Position numbers and translations under genes: made by a program. From Sphingomonadales bacterium (GTDB taxonomy: Bacteria; Pseudomonadota; Alphaproteobacteria; Sphingomonadales; Sphingomonadaceae), in assembly GCA_016714795.1 (NCBI GenBank), contig JADKCA010000002.1, positions 372,001 through 436,000 on the forward strand: a stretch of DNA of 64,000 bases. Direction: 5' to 3'. Below, piece after piece: positions 7,990 through 16,880 of the stretch (the stretch's first letter is position 1; the number at the start of each line of letters is the position of its first letter). Below the pieces are notes generated by a model that had not been told where the DNA came from, did no database searches, and saw nothing but the letters and a program-made list of their open reading frames with translations.

Positions 7990-9978
7990 CTACCGCAGAA
8001 CCTGACTGTCTTCGGCTTCCTTGATGATGCGATCCGCCTCATCGGGAAGCAGCAGGCCTGCTTGTCTGTGACGGGCAACGGCTTGCTTCACCTCGTCAAC
8101 AAAACCGGCATGGCTGCCATAGCGCTCTTCCAGCGAAGCGCGCGGGTCACCCGTGGCCAGTTGGTCTGCGCGGGTCCGCGCAAAAGGGATGAAGCCCCCG
8201 GAAAATCCGCATCCTCCGCCCCGGCCCAAGCCATCGGCCTGCACGTTCCAGCCGGTATAGGTGCCCAGCGGCACCTCCAGATAGACGGACGGAAGCCCTG
8301 CTGTCTCATTGCCGTCCGCATTCACGCGCGGCACGCGCTGCGGCAGGATACGGCGCACCTGTGGCGGCTGTTGCGCCGCCACGCCGCTGACATCGGCCCG
8401 GACAAAAGCGGGGCCAAAATCATAGTCGTAAAAGGGGTTGATCTTGCCATCAGGCACGGGCGCGTCAGGGATTGCGGGCCAGCCCATCATGGCTGAAGTC
8501 GGCTCCACCAGATCACCAGCGGACAGGCTGGGATAGCGGCTGGGCGGTGGCTCTGTGCCGTCCTTCACCCAGGCGATCAGCGCGCGGCGCGCGGCGCGCA
8601 GGCCGGGGGCGGAGGGGTTGGGATTGCCTGCCAGCACGCAACCGTCCGGCTTTGGCGCACCCTGTGGCAGAAATCCGGACGCGCCCCACGCCCCGCCATG
8701 CGACACGCTGGGGAAATAATAGCGGCGGACAGTGGCGGGCAACGGCACGTCGCGCGCGGCATCGGTTCCGATCAGACCGGCAGAGGCCCGCAGCCCCCAG
8801 AACTCCGCAGAGCCGAATGTCTCCACAACTTTGGGGCAGGTGCCCGTCTGTGTGCAGCGGTCCATCAGGCTGAGCGTACCAAGGCCGCGAGCACGGTCTT
8901 CATAGGGAGACCACCACAATGCCCCTTCGCTGCCAGCCTCGAACAGGTTGGCTGCCCCGCCGGGCAGGCCGAAGCGGAGATTGAGCGGCACCTGCCGCGC
9001 GGCAATGTCGGGATTGATGCCATCGAAAACGCGGCGCCCGGCCAGATCACGGTTGAAACCGAGCCGGACAAAGCTGCGCAGAAAATTGCCCGATTGCGAG
9101 ATGCCATAGCCCAATGCCCAGCGGATGCCCGGCCCGGCAGGATTGGGGCGTCCTGCCCTGTCCGCCTTGCCGCTGCGCAGAAAGGAAACAAGATCGCGGG
9201 TTGCAGCAAAGCCGATGCCCAGCACCAGCGGGTCTTTGCCTTCATAAACCAGCGTATAGGCAGCCTGCGGATCAAATCCGTCGCGCAGGCAGAGGTGGGC
9301 GGGGTCCGGAGTTCCCGGAAAGGCCTGGGTGCGGCAATCGGCAAAAGCCCAGGCGTCGGGCGCGATGGCCGTGCCGGGTGTCCCCCATGAAGCGCGGGTC
9401 AGGCTGGCGCGGGCAGTGTCGGTCGAAACGGGCCGGGGGCGTAACGTCGCGCGGCCGATGCCACCGCTGATCGGAATGCTCCGCGTATTGGCCGCGATGT
9501 TGGAAAAGCGCGCGAGCACCTTCCCGGTGATGCTTGCGCCGCCGCGTCCACGGGCGATCGGTACGATCGCACCTTGCGCGGTGCCGTCGGGCACAATGTC
9601 GCCCTGCCAGCCGCTGATGACGCGCACATGCCCGGCCGGATCGGCGCGCACTTCGCCGCGTCCGCGGTTGGGCACGTCATAGATCAGCACGCCGCTGGTC
9701 CGCCGGGCGTCGACCGGGCGGGCGATCTGGAACGATACGGCATAATCCACCTTGCGTCGGCGATTGCGCGCGGCCAGCCCAATGTCCGTGATGATGGCAT
9801 TGTCCGCATGGCGGGGGTCGAGTTCGCCATGAGCCATGCCGCGCACAATTTCATACGGGACGGCACCGGGCACAGGCTCTGCGGGGCTGACCGACTGAAT
9901 GTCGATCCGGACGATTTCCGCCCGCGCGCCGCAGGCAGTGAACAGGCAGAAAAGGGCAACTGGCCAGTGGCGGTTCAT
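7990..9978 (-). CDS. Exported alpha/beta hydrolase domain-containing protein
   Basis: A 662-residue protein with a signal peptide (MNRHWPVALFCLFTACGARA). It belongs to the large hydrolase family annotated as alpha/beta hydrolase domain-containing (Abhydrolase_10 type). The nucleophile elbow is GYGISQSGNFLR around residues 290-301, with the active serine at 294 or 296. An SHGGAWG segment and the conserved ADGNETAGLPSVYLEVPLGT stretch follow. Members are often found in catabolic clusters of sphingomonads and act on esters or lactones, but substrates are rarely known. It is divergent from the TonB receptor at 10158, so it may act on the same compound outside the cytoplasm (inference). Confidence 0.82.
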   Translation of the reverse strand: MNRHWPVALFCLFTACGARAEIVRIDIQSVSPAEPVPGAVPYEIVRGMAHGELDPRHADNAIITDIGLAARNRRRKVDYAVSFQIARPVDARRTSGVLIYDVPNRGRGEVRADPAGHVRVISGWQGDIVPDGTAQGAIVPIARGRGGASITGKVLARFSNIAANTRSIPISGGIGRATLRPRPVSTDTARASLTRASWGTPGTAIAPDAWAFADCRTQAFPGTPDPAHLCLRDGFDPQAAYTLVYEGKDPLVLGIGFAATRDLVSFLRSGKADRAGRPNPAGPGIRWALGYGISQSGNFLRSFVRLGFNRDLAGRRVFDGINPDIAARQVPLNLRFGLPGGAANLFEAGSEGALWWSPYEDRARGLGTLSLMDRCTQTGTCPKVVETFGSAEFWGLRASAGLIGTDAARDVPLPATVRRYYFPSVSHGGAWGASGFLPQGAPKPDGCVLAGNPNPSAPGLRAARRALIAWVKDGTEPPPSRYPSLSAGDLVEPTSAMMGWPAIPDAPVPDGKINPFYDYDFGPAFVRADVSGVAAQQPPQVRRILPQRVPRVNADGNETAGLPSVYLEVPLGTYTGWNVQADGLGRGGGCGFSGGFIPFARTRADQLATGDPRASLEERYGSHAGFVDEVKQAVARHRQAGLLLPDEADRIIKEAEDSQVLR

Positions 9979-10069
9979 CCGGGATCATCCTTCCAGACGG
10001 GATTGCGCAGAAGGCGCAAACTGCCTTGATGGAAACATGTCTGCAAGTGGACGGTGCTCTAATTTTGCA

Positions 10070-10098
10070 TTGACTGGCAGAATTGGGTGGGATACCAA
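10070..10098 (+). promoter_or_regulatory. Candidate promoter of the first TonB receptor
   Basis: TTGACT (10070-10075) and TACCAA (10093-10098) with a 17-base spacer, 60 bases upstream of the receptor ATG in the 179-bp gap between divergent genes. Only an approximate sigma-70 match. Confidence 0.35.
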
Positions 10099-10157
10099 AT
10101 CTGCATTGCAAGCTAAAATCCGGGAATCCATGCCCGGTACAAGGGAGAGGGAAGATA

Positions 10158-13088
10158 ATGCGCAGCCGCATTTTGTCCGCATTGCTGGGCACCAGCATAT
10201 TGGCTTTGGCCACGCCGGTCTGGGCGCAAGACGCCGCAAACACCGATTCGGAAGACGCGGGTGACATCGTCGTCACCGGCACGCGCATTGTGCGCGATGG
10301 CTATACCGCGCCGACTCCGGTGACCGTCGCCACGGTTGAGGATCTGGTCAAGTCCACCCCCTCCAACATTCCGGACGCGCTCAACAAGCTGCCCCAGTTC
10401 CAGAATTCGCTGAGCCCGGGCAAGTCCGCCAACAACTTCTCCAACTTCCCGATCCATGGCAACGTGCTCAACCTGCGCGGTCTTGGCACGGTCAGCAACA
10501 ATCCCAAGGGCCCGTTGCGCACGCTGATCATGATGGATGGTATCCGCGTGGCGCCGACAACCTTCATTGGCACGATTGATACCAACGTCATCCCCAACCT
10601 GCTGGTCCAGCGCGTTGACGTGGTGACGGGTGGCGCGTCTGCTGCATGGGGCTCGGACGCCGTGGCCGGTGTCGTCAACTTCGTGCTCGACAAGGATTTC
10701 ACCGGGCTGAAGGGCGTCGCTCAGGCCGGTGTTGCCCAGCGTGGCTATGGCAGCAACCAGCGCCTTGGCGCCGCTTGGGGCGCAAGCTTTGGCGAAGATC
10801 GCGGGCATGTCCTGCTCAGCGCCGAATTCTACAACAACTCGGGTATGCAGCGCGGTGATCGCGCCATCGGCAAGGCCGGTTATACTTATGTCGGTTCGGT
10901 TGTGGGCTGCACCGTCCCTGCAGGCGGCGTGGCAGGCAGCTGCTCGCCCGGCGGCGCGCTCAACCCGTTCACGGTAGCGTCCAACGTCCGCATCACGGCC
11001 AGCTCCGCTTATGGCAAGATCTACGCACCGGGCAATCCGTTCAACGGCTTCCGCGTGAATGCCGATGGCAGCCTGTCTCCGTTCAACAATGGCACGGCTG
11101 TGGGCACCGCGGGCTATGGCAGCGGCGGTGACGGCTATCAGATTCCGGATGGCAACAACACCATTGCGCCGTTCAAGACCTATCAGGGCTTTGGCCGCTT
11201 GAGCTATGATGTGGCGGACGGCGTGAACGTCTATACCCAGCTGACTTTCTCGCGCTCTGACCTGTCTTATGATCCGCTGGCCAATAGCTTTGCGCAGGCC
11301 AGCCCGACGGTACAGCTCTACAAAGACAATCCGTATATTCCGGCAGCGCTGAATGCTGCGATTCCGGTTGGCGGTTCGGTCGGCCTTGCGGCCTATTGGG
11401 GTGACCAGCAGAAGTCGCATGTGGATGAACGCACCGATTTCTGGCAGGCGACCACAGGCCTTGATGCAGAGCTGGGCGGCGGCTGGAAGGCCAGCCTCAA
11501 CTATACGCATGGCGATTCCAAGCACAGCATGGATCAGTCCGGCCTGTGGGACTGGCGCAAGACGCTGGCCGCTGTCGATGTCGTTTCGGTTGGTGGCGTG
11601 CCCACCTGCCGTGTGCTGACGCTGCCCGCTTTTGCCTCTGCTTATGCAGGCTGCAAGCCCCTGAACCTGTTCAGCGGTGCGCCGATCAACTCCAGCCCGG
11701 ACGGCTATGCCTATGCGACAGGTACGTCGAGCTATCGCGCGAAGTTCAAGCATGACTCGGTTGTCGCCACGATCAGCGGCAGCCCGTTCGAACTCCCCGG
11801 TGGTCCGGTCGACATTGTGATCGGTGCCGAATATCGCCACCAGTCGCTGCTGCTGCGTTCGAATGCCGATCCGGCGCTGCTCGATACGGCTGCTGAACGC
11901 AATGCCTATTTTGCAGGCGTCACGGATCGCGGCCTGCTGGGCTCCATGCTCAATTACTGGCTGACGAACGTGGGCACGGGGCAGGGCAGCCTGTCTGTCA
12001 AGGAAGTGTTCGGCGAAGTCGCTGTTCCGTTGTTGCGCGACATGGCTGGCTTTCAGGAGCTCAGCGTCAGCGGCGCAGCGCGCCTGACCGATTATTCCAC
12101 ATCGGGTTCGGTCACAACGTGGAAGGTGGGCGGCACCTGGAAGCCGATCAACGATCTGCTGTTCCGCGGCACCTACTCCCGCGACATCCGCGCACCCAAT
12201 CTGTATGAACTGTTCCGCGGTGATCAGAGCGGCATCGGGATCGTCCTTGATCCGGTGACCGGTCTCAACCAGAACGCCTCCACCGTCAGCGGCGGCAACC
12301 CGAACCTGAAGCCGGAAGTCGCCAAGACGCTGTCGTTCGGTGGTGTGATTTCGCCAAGCTTTATTCCGGGTCTGAACCTCTCGGTCGATTACTACCGCAT
12401 CAATCTGAGCGGTGCGATCGACTCGCTGTCGTCTGGCCAGATTTTGAACAACTGCTTCAACTTCGGACCCAGCTCGCCGGAATGCCTGCTGATCACGCGC
12501 CCCACTGCGACCTCCTTCCCGTCGCAGATCCGCATTTCAGAAGCGAACATCTCCTTCCTGAAGACGGCAGGCTGGGATTTCGATCTGAGCTATCGCACCA
12601 GCCTGGGTGAAGATGGCGGGCTGGGGCTGCGCCTCTATGCCAACTATCTGTCCAAGTTCCAGACGCAGGCCTATACCGGTCAGCCGGTGATCAACTATGC
12701 CGGTCGTAACGTGGTGGGCTCCAACCCGGTGGCCTATCCGCGCTGGCGCGGGTCGTTCTCGATCGATTATACCAACGGCAATTTCGGCGCGACGCTGACC
12801 GAGCAGTATATCGGCAAGATGCGTCACCTGAATGCGGCGTCGGCGATCGCCCTGTCCAACTTTGTGGACCCGACGGTGGGTGCCGTGATCTATACCGATC
12901 TGTCGCTGCGCTACACCATCCCGCAGGGCAACGGAAAGTTCGAGGTGTTCGGCACCGTCAACAACCTGTTTGACAAGAAGCCGCCGATCATTCCGGGCAC
13001 CACGCCGGGTGTGAACCTGCCGACCAACATCTCTACCTATGACGTGGTGGGTCGCGCCTTCACGGCGGGCGTTCGCTTCAACTTCTGA
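10158..13088 (+). CDS. TonB-dependent outer membrane receptor (large)
   Basis: A 976-residue receptor. A signal peptide (MRSRILSALLGTSILALATP, cleavage near VWAQD) is followed by a TonB-box-like DIVVTGTRIV. The plug domain carries VDVVTGGASAAWGSDAVAGV, and a long beta-barrel ends in the terminal aromatic GVRFNF expected of outer membrane proteins. The barrel has long loops and late motifs such as RDIRAPNLYELFRGD and NLKPEVAKTLSFG. The start at 10158 is chosen for its GGGAGAGGGA ribosome binding site and signal peptide. It probably imports a bulky organic substrate into the periplasm. Its neighbours (divergent hydrolase, convergent sulfatase) suggest a catabolic rather than iron role, which is inference. 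Confidence 0.92.
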   Translation: MRSRILSALLGTSILALATPVWAQDAANTDSEDAGDIVVTGTRIVRDGYTAPTPVTVATVEDLVKSTPSNIPDALNKLPQFQNSLSPGKSANNFSNFPIHGNVLNLRGLGTVSNNPKGPLRTLIMMDGIRVAPTTFIGTIDTNVIPNLLVQRVDVVTGGASAAWGSDAVAGVVNFVLDKDFTGLKGVAQAGVAQRGYGSNQRLGAAWGASFGEDRGHVLLSAEFYNNSGMQRGDRAIGKAGYTYVGSVVGCTVPAGGVAGSCSPGGALNPFTVASNVRITASSAYGKIYAPGNPFNGFRVNADGSLSPFNNGTAVGTAGYGSGGDGYQIPDGNNTIAPFKTYQGFGRLSYDVADGVNVYTQLTFSRSDLSYDPLANSFAQASPTVQLYKDNPYIPAALNAAIPVGGSVGLAAYWGDQQKSHVDERTDFWQATTGLDAELGGGWKASLNYTHGDSKHSMDQSGLWDWRKTLAAVDVVSVGGVPTCRVLTLPAFASAYAGCKPLNLFSGAPINSSPDGYAYATGTSSYRAKFKHDSVVATISGSPFELPGGPVDIVIGAEYRHQSLLLRSNADPALLDTAAERNAYFAGVTDRGLLGSMLNYWLTNVGTGQGSLSVKEVFGEVAVPLLRDMAGFQELSVSGAARLTDYSTSGSVTTWKVGGTWKPINDLLFRGTYSRDIRAPNLYELFRGDQSGIGIVLDPVTGLNQNASTVSGGNPNLKPEVAKTLSFGGVISPSFIPGLNLSVDYYRINLSGAIDSLSSGQILNNCFNFGPSSPECLLITRPTATSFPSQIRISEANISFLKTAGWDFDLSYRTSLGEDGGLGLRLYANYLSKFQTQAYTGQPVINYAGRNVVGSNPVAYPRWRGSFSIDYTNGNFGATLTEQYIGKMRHLNAASAIALSNFVDPTVGAVIYTDLSLRYTIPQGNGKFEVFGTVNNLFDKKPPIIPGTTPGVNLPTNISTYDVVGRAFTAGVRFNF

Positions 13089-13095
13089 CCGGTTT

Positions 13096-13129
13096 CCGGG
13101 CAGCGCGACCTCCTCCCCGCGCTGCCCGG
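13096..13129 (+). terminator. Hairpin after the first TonB receptor
   Basis: A perfect 12-bp stem (13096-13107 with 13118-13129, arm CCGGGCAGCGCG) and 10-base loop starting 8 bases after the receptor stop codon. No T-run follows, so it may act as a 3' stabiliser or work with the next hairpin. Confidence 0.55.
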
Positions 13130-13135
13130 ATCAGT

Positions 13136-15426
13136 TCAGCGATTGAACCTTATCAAAAGCCGGTTCAGCACGCCGCTGAACCGGCTTTTGTCTGAGGAGT
13201 AGGCCGCGTCAACCGGGCTCACCAGATCCTGCCCCACGTCAAAACCTTCCGAGTGCGATACAATGCGGGCAAAGCTTTGCGGCACGCGGCCTTGGCTGAC
13301 AGTCTGTCCATCCACGATCAGCCGCACGGTCGCAGCGCTGCCTGCCGCCTCGCGATCCAGCGCAAAATCCAGTTCGATGACATGTGGGCCTGTCGCCAGC
13401 GGGGCGGGGGCGGCAATGCGCGTCGTGTAGGTGGGGGTCAGCACATAGGTGAAGACCGGATGACCTCGGTCGATGAGCAGCGCATAGCCGCCAAATCGTC
13501 CACCCTGCGCCACAAGCGCGCCCTGCGCGGCCTCCATCACGTCAATTTCGGCGCGAATGCGGAATGAACGGCCCACAATGGCGGGGGCCACGGTCTCGCT
13601 CAACTGCGCCATCGGCCGTGTGTAGAGGAATTCCCGGCGGTCTCGATTGGGGTCGGGGCGGCCTGCCTGCTGCCCCTCGCTGGTGTGGATGGGGAGGATG
13701 CCCGCTTTCGGGGCCTCGCGCCAGAACAGCCGGATCATCGCGGCCAGTCTTTTGGGCTGTTGTGCGGCGAGATCGGTGGATTGCGAAAAATCATCATCCA
13801 GCCGGTACAGCTCCCAGCGCCGCGCATCGGGGTGGGGAACGGGTTTGGGGGCCTTGTCCCACGGCGTCACGGCGGGGACGGTGCTCGCCATCCAGCCATT
13901 CTGATACAGAGCGAGATTTTGCGCGACCCCCGTCACCAGCGTCCGGCGGGGGGAGGGGGCGGTGGCGCTCTTCAGCGTGACTGCGGCGCTGATGCCGTCG
14001 ATGCGCTGCTGGCGGATTCCGTCTATACTGGTCGGCGATGCAATCCCGATCAGCTCCAGCAGCGTCGGCATGATGTCGCTGACATGAAGGAACTGGCTGC
14101 GCAGGCCACCGGGATCGGGAATGTGCCCCGGCCAGTCGATCACCATCCCGTTGCGGATGCCGCCCAGATGAGAGGCATAGCGCTTGGACCAGGGAAAGGG
14201 CGCATTCATCGCCCAGCCCCAGCCGCCGGTGTTGAGATTATAGGCCAGCGGCCCGCCAATGCTGTTGATGCGCGCTTCGGCTTCGTCGGGATTCTCGGTC
14301 ACGCCTGCCAGAGAGGATTGTTCGAACAGCTTGCCGTTGAGCCCGCTTCGGCGCTTGCGCCATTATCGCCCTGAATATAGATGATGATCGTGTTCCGGTC
14401 CGCGCCCGTCTCTTTCAGGCTGGCGATCACGCGCCCGATCTGATGGTCTGCATAAGACAATGATGCGGCATAGGCCTCCATCATCCGTGCATGGAACCGC
14501 TTGCGGTTCTCTGGCAGGGCGTCCCAATGGGGCAACGTCTCGGGGCGCGGCGCGTCTTGGACGTTGGCGGGGATGACGCCCAAGGCCTTTTGCCGCGCAA
14601 CGATTTCGGCCCGCATCACGTCCCAGCCGTCATCGAACCGGCCCCGGAACCGGGCCATCCAGTTGGCAGGCGCATGGTTGGGAGCATGGGCGGCCCCTGG
14701 CGCGAAATAGGCGAAGAAGGGCTTGTCTGGCGTGGTGGCCCGCTGTTCGGCGATCCAGTCTATCGCCTTGTCCGCCAGATCGGCTTCGAGATGATAATCC
14801 GGCCCGTGCGGCCCTATGACAGGCCGGGTATCCGCGATCAGCGACGGCTCGAACGCGCTCGTATCCGCACCCAGAAAGCCGTAGAAATGGTCAAAGCCAA
14901 GGCCCGTCGGCCAGCGGTCAAACGGTCCGTTGGGTCCGGTTTCCCATTCCGGCGTGATATGCCCCTTGCCGAACATGGCAGTGCTATAGCCCTGGTCGCG
15001 CAGGATGCGGGGCAGGGCGCCCGCCGTTTTGGGGATGGCGCTGTTATACCCCTCATAGCCCGAAGCCCAGTTGGTCGGATAGCCAATGCCCACATTCTGC
15101 GGATAGCGCCCGGTGAGCAAAGATGCGCGGGTGGGGGAGCAGATTGCGGTGGTGTGGAAGCGGTTATAGCGCAGCCCGCGCTGCGCCAGCGCGTCGAAAG
15201 CAGGTGTTGGCACCGGCCCGCCAAAAGCAGAGGCCGAACCGAAGCCGACATCGTCCGTCATGATGATCAGGATATTGGGCGCATTCGCTGGCGCGCGAAC
15301 CGGTTGTGGCCAGCGCGGTGCGGGCGAGTCTGCGATGGTCTTGCCATAACGCGGGCGGGCGTCTTGCGCTGCCGCCGCCCCGGCCAGAACCAAGGCCGAT
15401 GCGGCGAGCCAGCGCCCCCATTGCAT
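13136..15426 (-). pseudogene. Exported type I sulfatase, interrupted by a one-base frameshift
   Basis: Sulfatase that would be about 763 residues. A signal peptide (MQWGRWLAASALVLAGAAAA) precedes metal-binding MTDDVGFGSASAFGG. The CSPTR motif at residues 96-100 carries the Cys that maturation converts to formylglycine, and the late patch GDNGASAE is present. Right after that patch the frame shifts: the expected GLNGKLFEQSSLAG continues in the next frame. One base is missing near 14343-14345 (the coding strand reads GAAGCGGG where GAAGGCGGG would restore the frame). The rest, from TENPDEAEARINSIGG to the end, is intact with a C-terminal beta-sandwich. The start follows the SnoaL-like stop by one base, so they form an operon. 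It may be a real pseudogene or an assembly error; no other decay is visible. Confidence 0.85.
13155..13189. terminator. Strong bidirectional hairpin inside the sulfatase 3' coding end
   Basis: A perfect 15-bp stem with 5-base loop: AAAAGCCGGTTCAGC at 13155-13169 and its complement at 13175-13189. It has A and T runs on the outer sides, so it can act as an intrinsic terminator on either strand. It is 67 bases past the receptor stop and encodes the last residues of the sulfatase (KSRFSGVLNRLL). Confidence 0.65.
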
Positions 15427-15427
15427 C

Positions 15428-16057
15428 CTAGCGCCCGCCCTCGAACGCGGCGAGCATGGTGTAATATTCATCCTCCCGGCTGCGCAGGGCATGGGTGCCC
15501 GGCGGCAGCGTGGCATAAGGGATGGCGGGCTTGGGCGCCGACGTCCAGTCAGACATGCCGCGACGGCGGATGATTTTCCACATGCCGCCGCGCCGCTCCA
15601 GCAGGTCGATGTAGCGGCCCTCGAAGAAGATATCCTCTTCGCCAGTGCCGTCTTTCACATCGCGCTGATGGTGCGCAGCATAATAGCATTCGCTGAACGC
15701 GCGGTCCCCCTTCACGCGGATCGAGACGTTGGAAATGTGGTGCTTGCAATATTTGAGCTTGGGCAGAATCTTCATCGCGAAATCGACGAACTTGGTGGAT
15801 GTGCCGTCAAAGCCGCCATGCTTGTGCGTGGATTCGGGCCAGAAGCAAGAGCGGATCAGTGCTTCATCGGCATGGTCGTTGCCGCGCGCATAGTCGAACA
15901 GCACTTCCTCAATGTCCGCGCGCGAAACCAGCATGTCGATCTGCTGGGCAGCGCTCATTTTGCGGGGTTTGCCCGCCGCCTCCGCTGTTCCTGCCGATGC
16001 AGCGAGGCCGCCAACCAGCGCGGCGGTCAGCGCGCTTCTGCGATCCAGTCCAGACAT
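15428..16057 (-). CDS. SnoaL-like / NTF2-fold protein with Tat-type signal
   Basis: A 209-residue protein. The N-terminus MSGLDRRSALTAALVGGLAA has a twin-arginine-like RR pair and hydrophobic stretch, so export is likely. The remainder is a SnoaL-like (NTF2 fold) domain: helix IDMLVSRADIEEVLFDYARG, then HKHGGFDGTSTKFVDF and the strands FFEGRYIDLLERRGGMWKII. Such proteins act as isomerases, dehydratases or ring-hydroxylating subunits, and this one cannot be assigned a reaction. The start at 16057 is set by a GGGAGAG ribosome binding site. It is the first gene of an operon with the sulfatase and divergent from the flavin reductase. Confidence 0.8.
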   Translation of the reverse strand: MSGLDRRSALTAALVGGLAASAGTAEAAGKPRKMSAAQQIDMLVSRADIEEVLFDYARGNDHADEALIRSCFWPESTHKHGGFDGTSTKFVDFAMKILPKLKYCKHHISNVSIRVKGDRAFSECYYAAHHQRDVKDGTGEEDIFFEGRYIDLLERRGGMWKIIRRRGMSDWTSAPKPAIPYATLPPGTHALRSREDEYYTMLAAFEGGR

Positions 16058-16104
16058 TTTCGCTCTCCCTCTTTGGTTTGTCCCGGTGCGTGTGGCTAGC
16101 ATGG

Positions 16105-16135
16105 GGTGCGGTTGACTTCACTCAAAAACTGCACC
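16105..16135. promoter_or_regulatory. Imperfect inverted repeat in a divergent promoter region
   Basis: Arms GGTGCGGTT (16105-16113) and AACTGCACC (16127-16135) pair with one mismatch across a 13-base spacer. It sits in the 169-bp gap between the SnoaL-sulfatase operon and the flavin-reductase operon. A candidate regulator-binding site, unproven. Confidence 0.3.
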
Positions 16136-16226
16136 AACGTGCATTTATGCGCGCCCAAGGGCGTTTTCACACAAGGTAAAGGTCGGACAGGGCAAGACTG
16201 TCGCAGGCCGGGGAGAGGCAGGCAAG

Positions 16227-16880
16227 ATGCAGTTTGACATGCGCGAACTGGCGCTGCTGGAGCGATACAAGCTGATCAATTCCACCATCACGCCGCGCCC
16301 CGTGGCGTGGGTGACGACGGTTGGCGAGCATGGTCTGGTCAACGCCGCGCCCTACAGCTTCTTCAACGCCTGCGGGATCGAGCCGCCATTGGTGGTGCTC
16401 GGCCTGCTCAAGGATTTCCGCACGCGCGAACTGAAAGACACCGCCACCAACATTGCCGCCAATGGCGAGTTCGTCGTCAATCTGGTGAGCGAGGCGGATG
16501 TCGAGACGATGAACCTCTCCAGCGTCGATGCCCCGCGCGATGTGAGCGAGGTCGATTATGCCGGGATCGCCACCACGCCCTCCACGCTGGTCGCCCCGCC
16601 ACGCATCGCCACCAGTCCGGTCAGCTTTGAATGCAGGCGCCTTGAAGCGCTGGATATTGGCGCGTTGCAGACGGTAGTGATCGGCGAAGTGCTGATGATG
16701 CATGTCGCGGACGACTTCATCACCAACCCCGAAAAGCTCTATCTGGATACCCCCGCGATGCAGCTGGTGGGCCGCACCCATGGCGCGGGCTGGTATGCCC
16801 GCACGAGTGACCAGTTTTCGGTGGACCGCCCCCGGTTTGACGCAGAGCGGGCGGAACGCACGCGGAGCGGCGGGCAATGA
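16227..16880 (+). CDS. Flavin reductase family protein
   Basis: A 217-residue split-barrel FMN-binding protein of the flavin reductase-like family. Recognisable features are RYKLINSTITPRPVAWVTTV at the start, NAAPYSFFNACGIEPPLVV and a C-terminal QLVGRTHGAGWYART. It is likely to supply reduced FMN to a partner monooxygenase. The partner is probably the luciferase-like enzyme at 19721, the last gene of the same operon (inference). The ATG has a strong GGGGAGAGG site upstream. The stop overlaps the next start (ATGA), so translation is coupled to the MFS transporter. Confidence 0.85.
   Translation: MQFDMRELALLERYKLINSTITPRPVAWVTTVGEHGLVNAAPYSFFNACGIEPPLVVLGLLKDFRTRELKDTATNIAANGEFVVNLVSEADVETMNLSSVDAPRDVSEVDYAGIATTPSTLVAPPRIATSPVSFECRRLEALDIGALQTVVIGEVLMMHVADDFITNPEKLYLDTPAMQLVGRTHGAGWYARTSDQFSVDRPRFDAERAERTRSGGQ

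Noticed and set aside
10113..11840. Long open frame antisense to the TonB receptor
   Set aside because: It is the mirror of a strongly coding GC-rich gene; its product has no recognisable domain and the sense strand is clearly a receptor.
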